Assembly (NCBI GenBank): GCA_013298265.1
Contig: JAAFHE010000056.1
Span: forward strand, 1 to 11,548
Length of the DNA stretch: 11,548 bases
DNA from: Lysobacterales bacterium
Lineage (GTDB): Bacteria > Pseudomonadota > Gammaproteobacteria > Xanthomonadales > Rhodanobacteraceae
Direction of reading: 5' to 3'
The notes beneath the pieces are model-generated. The model searched no databases. It worked only from the letters and a program-made list of their open reading frames with translations, and was not told the DNA's origin. Both the position numbers and the translations under genes were made by a program. Of this stretch, positions 6,444-11,548 are shown piece by piece. Numbering within the stretch: the first letter of the stretch is position 1; each line of letters opens with the position of its first letter.

Positions 6444-7370
6444 TCAGGCGGAATCGGCAACCCCCTCCACATGGCCGAAGCGCGCCGCGCAGCTGGCCGT
6501 AGCCCAGTCGACGAAGGCCTGCGCGGCGGGTGCGAGCCGGCGCGGCGCCGGGTGCAGCAGCGACACGCGCAGCGGCGGCGAGGCGAACGCCGCGAGCACC
6601 TCGACCAGGCTGCCGTCGCGCAGATGCGCCTCGACGTGCGCGCGCGGCAACTGCGCGAGACCGCAGCCACGCAAGGCGCAGATCAGGTAACTCTCGCTGT
6701 CGCTGACGGAGATGCTCTTGCGCAGCCGATAGTCGTGCTGGGCCTCGCCGTTGTGCAGGCTGACGCGCGCTTCGCTTTCGCGCTGCCGCTGCAGCCAGCC
6801 GATGCCGACGTGCGCGGCCAGGTCCTCCGGGCACCGCGGTTCGCCGTAGCGCTGCAGATACGCCGGGCTGGCGCAGAGCAGCTGCGGCAGGACCGCGAGC
6901 CCATGCGAGGCCATCGAGGATTCGCAGGGCGCGTCCGTGCGCACGAGGCAGTCGATGCCATCGCGCAGCAGGTCAGCCAGGCGCTCGCCGTTGCTGATCA
7001 CCAGCTCAACCTGCGGATGCTGGCGGCAGAACTCGTCGATCCACGGCAGCAGCAGCTGCGTCGCGACACTGCCGCGCAGATCCACGCGCAGCACGCCGCG
7101 CGGTTCACTGGCGACGCGGGACAGGCTGCTCTCGATCTGCTCCAGCTCGATGAGCAGGTGTGCACAGAAATCGTAGTAGGCCTGCCCGTCCGGCGTGGCG
7201 CGAACCTGCCGCGTCGTGCGCTCGAGTAGACGGGTGCCGAGGCGATGTTCCAGCGCCTTGATGGCGTGGGTTGCCGTGGCGCGGGGAATGCCGAGTTCGG
7301 CGGCCGCACGGGTGAAACTGCCGAACTCCACTATGCGCGTGAACAATCGCAGGCTGTCGAATCGATCCAT
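6444..7370 (-). CDS. LysR-family transcriptional regulator (orphan)
   Basis: A 308-residue LysR regulator of standard length. The HTH is at about residues 18-37 ('SFTRAAAELGIPRATATHAI'), the wing 'LGTRLLERTTRQVRATPDG' at 44-62, and the effector-binding domain about 90-295, including 'GVLRVDLRGSVATQLLLPWI' (92-111) and 'GIDCLVRTD' (138-146). It belongs to the large subgroup typified by 'MDRFDSLRLF..IVEFGSFT', whose members often control a divergently placed oxidoreductase gene. The start at 7370 was preferred over ATG 7382 because AAGGA lies about eleven bases before 7370 but abuts 7382. A longer open frame upstream adds only arginine-rich noncoding-like sequence. No target gene is divergent from it: the next 1.09 kb is gene-less. 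The effector and regulon are unknown. Confidence 0.92.
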   Translation of the reverse strand: MDRFDSLRLFTRIVEFGSFTRAAAELGIPRATATHAIKALEHRLGTRLLERTTRQVRATPDGQAYYDFCAHLLIELEQIESSLSRVASEPRGVLRVDLRGSVATQLLLPWIDEFCRQHPQVELVISNGERLADLLRDGIDCLVRTDAPCESSMASHGLAVLPQLLCASPAYLQRYGEPRCPEDLAAHVGIGWLQRQRESEARVSLHNGEAQHDYRLRKSISVSDSESYLICALRGCGLAQLPRAHVEAHLRDGSLVEVLAAFASPPLRVSLLHPAPRRLAPAAQAFVDWATASCAARFGHVEGVADSA

Positions 7371-7647
7371 GGTAACTGCCATCCTTTGCCGTGATACGAA
7401 AACCGCTCGGTCGCAAATCCCTGCTCCCGATCTGCCCTGGCGGCGCGCTGCCAGCGCAGCCCGCTGCCACTTGCGTTGCTGCTCCTCCGAAAAATCCGGA
7501 GTGCCGCGCCATTCAACCCTGGGCTGCCATGGCGGCACGATCGATTATTGCCGAATGATTTCTGCGCCCGCAAACCCTACAGCATTCTTTACAAATGCGG
7601 CAGGCCACTGACAGAAAAAGTGCGATTTTCCGCCGAAATATCGACAA

Positions 7648-7685
7648 AACGCCTTTTTGTAAGTCCGTTTTTGAACAACGCCTTT
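7648..7685. repeat. Two direct copies of AACGCCTTT in AT-rich segment
   Basis: AACGCCTTT occurs at 7648-7656 and 7677-7685, 29 bases apart, inside the AT-richer part of the gene-less stretch upstream of the orphan LysR gene. The spacing is close to three helical turns, which would suit a paired binding site, but nothing else supports a function. Confidence 0.35.
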
Positions 7686-7931
7686 CAGCACTGTTGTAGG
7701 TAGAGAAAACTTTGTTCGGCACGCCCGATGCAACGCGCGCGCGGGGACTGAAAATGGCTTGCAGCGAGGACGATGGAGCGCGGGTAGCGAGTCGGTTATC
7801 GCGAGATAGTGGGAAGTGAGTGGGCGGCAGAACGCTCGCAGGACTGCGGTTTTCTCACGCCTCTTGCCTCGTTGCCGGCGCAGAGCGGAGCGCGGGGAGC
7901 CGTGCGAAACGGGTTACGGCAACGCGCCGGC

Positions 7932-8114
7932 TCAGCGCACGCCGCTGATGACGAACCCGGCCCAGTAGTACGGATGAGTCAAGTCCGCGTCCCAGCCAAG
8001 CCAGCGCTGCGAGGTAGAACGCTCGCCGCCGAGCAGATCGCGCTGCGCTTGGAGCGCGTCCGTGAAATCGGCCCGCGCAGCGTCCGCATCGCCGCAGTCG
8101 CGCCACCGGCTATT
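7932..8114 (-). pseudogene. Probable C-terminal stub of a CHAT-domain protein
   Basis: On the minus strand an open stretch of 60 codons runs from just after an in-frame TGA (8115-8117) to a TGA stop at 7932-7934. Its end reads 'DLTHPYYWAGFVISGVR', which matches the conserved C-terminus of CHAT (caspase HetF-associated with TPR) peptidase domains, typically a histidine-proline-tyrosine-tryptophan stretch followed by FVL.G near the stop. Before it, 'FTDALQAQRDLL' resembles the helix that precedes this end in the family. No Met start, catalytic His or Cys region, or TPR segment is present upstream in any frame, so only the last part of the domain survives. This is from memory of the family pattern, not an alignment; chance similarity is possible but unlikely for the end motif. 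Confidence 0.5.
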
Positions 8115-8445
8115 TCAGCGATGGCAAGAGCGGCTGCATCGTCATGGACGGCGAAGTGACCTGCTGACGCCCCGCGCGACGCCGCAACCCGACGACCAGG
8201 CACACCGCGCCGGCGGCCCGAGACCTGGGATCGTTCCCGGCGCTGTAGCACGATCAGGGTAAAACCCGATTCCCGTATCGGATCCTGCCACACTGCACCG
8301 CAGAGGCTCCTCCACCGGATCGTGCGCCCGCGGCGCAGGCGCGCCCCGGTACGGGAAAGTGCCTCGATACAGCGGCCTTCGTCCGAACCCTGCCGCGAGC
8401 CGTGCCATGCCTTGGCCCGAAGAGTCATGGCGCCATTCACAAATC

Positions 8446-8449
8446 GAGG
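8446..8449 (+). promoter_or_regulatory. Ribosome binding site of the VIT gene
   Basis: GAGG lies eight bases before ATG 8458 and supports this start over the longer open frame that begins at 8359. Confidence 0.7.
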
Positions 8450-8457
8450 TCTTGAAC

Positions 8458-9153
8458 ATGTATAGAAACCATCATGAACGGCACCGCATCTCGCGAATGG
8501 GCTGGCTGCGCGCCGGCGTGCTCGGTGCCAACGATGGCCTGGTATCGACCGCCAGCCTGATCGTCGGCGTGGCTGCCGCCAATGCCAGTCATGGAAGCGT
8601 CCTGATCGCGGGCGTTGCCGGTCTGGTCGCGGGCTCCCTGTCGATGGCTGCGGGGGAGTATGTCTCGGTCGCCTCGCAGGCCGACTCGGAGAAAGCGGAG
8701 CTCGACCGCGAACGACTCGAACTCGAGACCGACGACGTGGGTGAGCACAAGGAACTGGCCGCGATCTATATGGCCCGCGGTCTCGAACCCGAACTGGCCA
8801 AGACGGTCGCCATACAGCTCATGGCCCATGACGCCCTGGACGCCCATGCGCGGGACGAGCTGGGCATTACCGAGAATTTCAGTGCGAAGCCGATCCAGGC
8901 GGCCATGGCGTCGGCATTGAGTTTTGCGATCGGGGCCGTTTTGCCGCTACTGGTTGTCGCCGTCTCGCCGCCGGGGCTGCTGATCCGCATCGTCGTCGCC
9001 GTCTCGCTGGTGTGCCTGGCGATCCTCGGTGCCATTGCCGCGCGAGTCGGCGGCGCGCCCATGGCAAGGGGCACGGTGCGCATCACATTCTGGGGTGGCC
9101 TGGCGATGGCACTGACGGCGGGCGCCGGTGCGCTGTTCGGCGCCGGAGGGTAA
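8458..9153 (+). CDS. VIT/CCC1-family iron/manganese transporter
   Basis: A 231-residue inner-membrane protein of the VIT1/CCC1 family, which exports Fe2+ or Mn2+ from the cytoplasm, generally by proton exchange. The first segment has the signature 'RAGVLGANDGLVSTASLIVG' (18-37) with conserved D26. 'SLSMAAGEYVSVASQAD' (60-76) carries conserved E67. A hydrophilic stretch rich in acidic residues (about 70-134, including 'ELDRERLELE' 81-90) corresponds to the cytoplasmic metal-binding domain between helices 2 and 3. Helices 3-5 are about 138-158, 162-186 and 200-226, giving the expected five segments. The length is normal for bacterial members. It is preceded by a 1.09-kb gene-less stretch and followed by a 418-base gap, so it is probably transcribed alone. 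The choice between Fe and Mn cannot be decided from sequence. Confidence 0.92.
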   Translation: MYRNHHERHRISRMGWLRAGVLGANDGLVSTASLIVGVAAANASHGSVLIAGVAGLVAGSLSMAAGEYVSVASQADSEKAELDRERLELETDDVGEHKELAAIYMARGLEPELAKTVAIQLMAHDALDAHARDELGITENFSAKPIQAAMASALSFAIGAVLPLLVVAVSPPGLLIRIVVAVSLVCLAILGAIAARVGGAPMARGTVRITFWGGLAMALTAGAGALFGAGG

Positions 9154-9381
9154 CCCACCTTCCCCGCTGCCATCGCGCCGGCATCGCCTGCCGATGTCGA
9201 CGCGCGTCATGACCGGGGCGAGCGCCGGTGCACCGGTCGCGATCGCGGCCGTGGTATCGATCCCGAGCGGACGCCGCCGCTTTCGCTGCGGCAAAACCGC
9301 GCCCGCGGACCGAGGGCCGCTGCAGAGGGCGCGTGCGCCAAACGAACAGTCTGCAGGTCACCCGATGCGTGGTCGATGCAC

Positions 9382-9395
9382 TTGATCGAGGTCAA
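9382..9395 (+). promoter_or_regulatory. FNR/ANR-type binding site
   Basis: TTGATCGAGGTCAA matches the FNR/ANR consensus TTGAT-N4-ATCAA in nine of ten defined positions; the second half reads GTCAA, a common variant in proteobacterial FNR/ANR/DNR sites. A GATAGT hexamer at 9417-9422 would place transcription start near 9429-9430, about 41 bases from the site centre, the classic position for activation by FNR-type regulators. The match is seen; oxygen-dependent control of the export operon is inferred. Confidence 0.6.
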
Positions 9396-9416
9396 GCGCC
9401 GGCTACTGCAACGGCG

Positions 9417-9434
9417 GATAGTCGAACACTGTTC
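9417..9434 (+). promoter_or_regulatory. Putative -10 element and operator-like inverted repeat
   Basis: GATAGT (9417-9422) matches four of six -10 consensus positions. It is followed at once by GAACA-C-TGTTC (9424-9434), an inverted repeat that would cover the predicted start site and could bind a repressor. There is no separate good -35 box, as expected for a promoter activated from an overlapping FNR-type site. Confidence 0.4.
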
Positions 9435-9493
9435 ACCCCATGCCACGAGACCACTGTTCAAGCGCCCGGATCCACGCCGACACGTCGTGTTCA
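9427..9493 (+). repeat. Direct repeats of (CAC)TGTTCA
   Basis: CACTGTTCA occurs at 9427-9435 and 9452-9460, and the core TGTTCA again at 9488-9493. All lie between the predicted start site and the adaptor gene, in the leader. The role is unknown. Confidence 0.4.
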
Positions 9494-9571
9494 CGTCTAG
9501 TCTGCCCATGTCTACCCGGTATTCGCGGCTGCCGCCTGGCGCGACGAACCGGCTTTGCTGACGGAATGACT

Positions 9572-10930
9572 ATGAACTCTCGCTTCCTGTTGCAAGTTAA
9601 CCCGGACGCGAGGGCGAGTCCGCCGCCGGGTCCCGATCCCGCCGCTGAGGGAACTCCCGGATCCCTACCCCCGGACGCCGACAAGTCACCTCCACGAGCG
9701 CATAAGCCGAATCTCGGGCGATTGATCAAGTGGATCGTCCTTGCCGCGCTCGCCGTCGCCGCGTTGCTCTATTCGACGCGCAACCTTGTGCTCGGAACGC
9801 CCGTGTCCACCGTCGCGGTCGTGCGCGGTGACCTGGTCCAGACCATCGTCGCCAGTGGCCGAGTGGCCACGCCCCAGCGCGTCGTCATCAGCGCCGAGTT
9901 CACCGGACGCGTCATGGCGATCCCGGTCGAGGAAGGCCAGCGCGTCACGCGCGGCCAGTTGCTGATTCAGCTCGAGGACGACGACGAACGGGCCGCGCTG
10001 GCGCAGGCGCAAGCGGGCATCGCCCAGGCCACTGCCACGCTGCGCCAGACCCAGGACGTCGCGTTGCCCACCGCAGAACAGAATCTGCGGCAGGCCCGGG
10101 CCAACCTTGCCCAGGCCCAGCAGCAGTTCTCACGCGTCCAGGAAATGACCACGCGCGGCGCGTTCTCGAAGTCGCAGCTCGACGAGGCGCAACGCAATCT
10201 CGACGTCGCGCAAAGCCAGGCTCAGGCGGCGCAGATCCAGGTCCGCACGAGTCGCACCGGCGGCAGCGCCTACGTGCTGGCGCAATCGGCGCTGCAACAG
10301 GCGAATGCCAGTCGCCAGGCGGCGCAGGCGAGGCTCGATGCGACCCGCATCGTTGCGCCCACCGACGGCATCCTGATTGCGCGAAACGTCGAACGCGGCG
10401 ATGTCGCGCCGATGGGAAAGGAGCTGATGGTGCTCGCTCCCGACGGACTGACCCAGGTCGTGGTCCAGATCGACGAGAAGAATCTTTCGCACCTGTCCGT
10501 GGGTGAGGCCGCAGTCGGTTCGGCCGACGCGTATGCGGACCAGCGCTTCACCGCGAGCGTGTCGTACATCAACCCCGGCATCGATTCGCTGCGTGGCGCC
10601 GTCGAGGTGAAGCTCGACGTGGCGGAGCCGCCCGCCTACCTCAAGCAGGACATGACCGTCTCGATCGACATCGAAGTCGCGCGCCGCAACGCAACCCTCA
10701 TCGTGCCGGCGGGAACCGTTCGTGACATCGACAAAAGCGAGCCCTGGGTCATGGTGTTCCGCGACCGGCACGCGCACAAACAAGCCGTGACACTGGGATT
10801 GACCGGAACCGGCCAGGTCGAAGTGCTCGACGGCGTCGCCGTCGGTGATCGCCTGATCCCGACCGGCGACATACCCATCAAGGTCGGCCAGCGCGTGCGC
10901 ACGACGGACAAAGCGCGGGCGAAGCCGTGA
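9572..10930 (+). CDS. Periplasmic adaptor (membrane-fusion) subunit of an ABC exporter, MacA/HlyD-like
   Basis: A 452-residue inner-membrane-anchored adaptor that links an inner-membrane transporter to an outer-membrane channel. It has a proline-rich cytoplasmic N-terminus (about 12-48), one membrane segment (about 51-68, 'IKWIVLAALAVAALLY'), then the biotinyl-lipoyl hairpin half 'GRVMAIPVEEGQRVTRGQLL' (112-131). Next comes a long alanine/glutamine-rich coiled-coil hairpin (about 135-258) with 'RGAFSKSQLDEAQRNLDVAQ' (195-214) at its turn, the second lipoyl half 'TRIVAPTDGILIARNVERGD' (258-277), the beta-barrel, and the membrane-proximal domain ending 'KVGQRVRTT' (437-445). This order is that of MacA-type adaptors. 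ATG 9572 has GGA six bases upstream; ATG 9566, two codons earlier in the same frame, is the alternative. Its stop overlaps the permease start by four bases, so the two are co-translated. Cargo unknown: a macrolide, peptide or lipid-like substrate is possible. Confidence 0.92.
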   Translation: MNSRFLLQVNPDARASPPPGPDPAAEGTPGSLPPDADKSPPRAHKPNLGRLIKWIVLAALAVAALLYSTRNLVLGTPVSTVAVVRGDLVQTIVASGRVATPQRVVISAEFTGRVMAIPVEEGQRVTRGQLLIQLEDDDERAALAQAQAGIAQATATLRQTQDVALPTAEQNLRQARANLAQAQQQFSRVQEMTTRGAFSKSQLDEAQRNLDVAQSQAQAAQIQVRTSRTGGSAYVLAQSALQQANASRQAAQARLDATRIVAPTDGILIARNVERGDVAPMGKELMVLAPDGLTQVVVQIDEKNLSHLSVGEAAVGSADAYADQRFTASVSYINPGIDSLRGAVEVKLDVAEPPAYLKQDMTVSIDIEVARRNATLIVPAGTVRDIDKSEPWVMVFRDRHAHKQAVTLGLTGTGQVEVLDGVAVGDRLIPTGDIPIKVGQRVRTTDKARAKP

Positions 10931-11548
10931 ACCGCTACCTGCCCTTCGAGTGGATTACTGCCATGCGCTTCATGCGCAACGGCCTGATGCAGACCCTGCT
11001 GATCATCTCCGGCGTCGCGCTCGGGGTCTCGGTGATCGTCTTCATGTCGGCGCTGCTGACCGGCCTGCAATCCAACCTGTTCCGGCGCACGCTCGACTAT
11101 CAGGCACAAATCGTGATCCTGCCGCCGGAAGACGTCGCACGTCCGCTGCGCGGCGACGGGCCCGTCGCCGAGGCCGCCATCCTGCAGCCGCGTTCGCAGC
11201 GCCTGCGTTCGGTGGACCAGTGGCAGAAGGTCCGCGACCTGATCAGACGCATGCCTGACGTCGTCGCGGTGACGCCGGTCGTATCCGGGCCGGGGTTTGC
11301 CGCGCGCGGCGATGCGAGCAAGGCCGTCAACATCACCGGGATCGAGCCCGACTCCTACCTGCGCATCATTGCGGTGCGCGACAAGATCGTTGCCGGCCAT
11401 CTGAGTGTGAGCAACGCCGAAATCGTCATCGGCACCGAGCTGGCGAGCGACCTCGGCGTGAAGGTCGGCGACAAGCTCAGCCTCAGCCCCGCCAGTGGTG
11501 CGATGCAGACCTTGATCGTCAGCGGCATATTCGACTTCGGCAACAAAG
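10927..11548 (+). CDS. ABC transporter permease, MacB/FtsX type (5' part, runs off window)
   Basis: The first 207 codons of an integral-membrane permease that continues past the window edge. It begins with GTG, overlapping the adaptor stop as GTGA. The first residues 'MNRYLPFEWITAMRFMRNGL' are typical of FtsX/LolC/MacB permeases (a short amphipathic start, then helix 1 at about 21-44, 'TLLIISGVALGVSVIVFMSALL'). After that comes the large periplasmic MacB-PCD-like domain with 'IRRMPDVVAVTPVVSGPG' (106-123), 'INITGIEPDSY'-like NITGIEPDSY (136-145), 'IVIGTELASDLGVKVGDKLS' (165-184) and 'VSGIFDFGNK' (198-207), all standard family blocks. An ATG at 10963 would remove the conserved start. A separate ATPase gene should lie nearby, since no nucleotide-binding domain is fused at this N-terminus. 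MacB itself has the ATPase fused in front, so the partner system is of the split type. Confidence 0.9.
   Translation, partial: MNRYLPFEWITAMRFMRNGLMQTLLIISGVALGVSVIVFMSALLTGLQSNLFRRTLDYQAQIVILPPEDVARPLRGDGPVAEAAILQPRSQRLRSVDQWQKVRDLIRRMPDVVAVTPVVSGPGFAARGDASKAVNITGIEPDSYLRIIAVRDKIVAGHLSVSNAEIVIGTELASDLGVKVGDKLSLSPASGAMQTLIVSGIFDFGNK

Larger units (their letters stand above)
7371..8457. other. 1.09-kb gene-less stretch with decayed remnants
   Basis: Between the minus-strand LysR gene and the plus-strand VIT transporter gene no intact gene can be supported. The stretch includes a visibly AT-richer segment (about 7545-7715) that probably carries the LysR promoter, a likely C-terminal stub of a CHAT-domain gene (7932-8114, minus), and the VIT ribosome binding site at its right end. 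Open frames such as those at 7809-8159 (plus) and 7979-8440 (minus) are arginine/alanine-rich without recognisable domains. No RNA gene or insertion-sequence ends were seen. Confidence 0.6.
9154..9571. other. Promoter region of the export operon
   Basis: These 418 bases separate the VIT gene from the adaptor gene. No protein-like open frame is present. The right part holds an FNR/ANR-type box (9382-9395), a -10-like hexamer (9417-9422), an inverted repeat GAACA-C-TGTTC (9424-9434), and three copies of TGTTCA (9430, 9455, 9488). The left part has GC-rich stems without T-runs after the VIT stop; no firm terminator is called. Confidence 0.6.

Noticed and set aside
7809..8159. 116-codon plus-strand open frame in the gene-less stretch
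   Set aside because: Compositionally noncoding, no ribosome binding site or domain, and it crosses the better-supported CHAT-like frame on the other strand.
9424..9434. LexA (SOS) box GAAC-N4-GTTC
   Set aside because: The spacer here is three bases, not four, so it does not fit the Gram-positive-type LexA site; the gammaproteobacterial CTGT-N8-ACAG form is also absent.
9722..9731. TTGATCAA as another FNR site
   Set aside because: It lies inside the adaptor coding region and lacks the four-base spacer between half-sites.

Overview
The window reads as chromosomal DNA of a high-GC Gram-negative bacterium. Third codon positions are strongly G/C, and there is a MurE-type cell-wall ligase, periplasmic proteins with Sec signals, a tripartite-type membrane-fusion adaptor and LysR regulators. 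The Sel1-type secreted protein and the general gene style resemble Xanthomonadales or related Gammaproteobacteria. A betaproteobacterium cannot be excluded; the lineage is an inference from gene content only. No tRNA, rRNA, CRISPR array, transposase or integrase was found.

Layout. Positions 40-2593 carry two minus-strand genes: a classical SDR oxidoreductase and, upstream of it, a stand-alone MurE-like Mur ligase with several altered signature residues. A gene-less 478-base stretch follows. At 3072-4854 a small NAD(P)-binding protein (minus) and a LysR regulator (plus) are divergent, and their shared control region holds two perfect inverted repeats, one of them a T-N11-A LysR-type site. At 4961-5494 a secreted protein with the molybdopterin oxidoreductase (sulfite-oxidase) fold is broken by one in-frame TAG. 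It converges, with a 14-base gap, on a secreted Sel1-repeat protein (5509-6183, minus). A second LysR regulator (6444-7370, minus) has no partner gene: its upstream 1.09 kb is gene-less and holds an AT-richer segment and what looks like the C-terminal stub of a CHAT-domain protein. At 8458-9153 lies a VIT/CCC1-family iron/manganese transporter. The right end is the start of an export operon: a membrane-fusion adaptor (9572-10930) overlapping by four bases a GTG-started FtsX/MacB-like ABC permease that runs off the window.

How the parts work together. The clearest functional unit is the right-hand adaptor plus permease pair. An ATPase gene would be expected beyond the window edge. A near-perfect FNR/ANR-type box lies upstream of it, spaced about 41 bases from a plausible start site, which suggests oxygen-responsive control. 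The divergent LysR/NAD(P)-binding pair is a typical regulator-target arrangement. The middle of the window looks like an accessory region undergoing decay: one nonsense-interrupted gene, one orphan regulator and one gene stub. I found no convincing new multi-gene system. The most rewarding items are the atypical Mur ligase, the TAG-interrupted gene, the FNR-type promoter and the CHAT stub.
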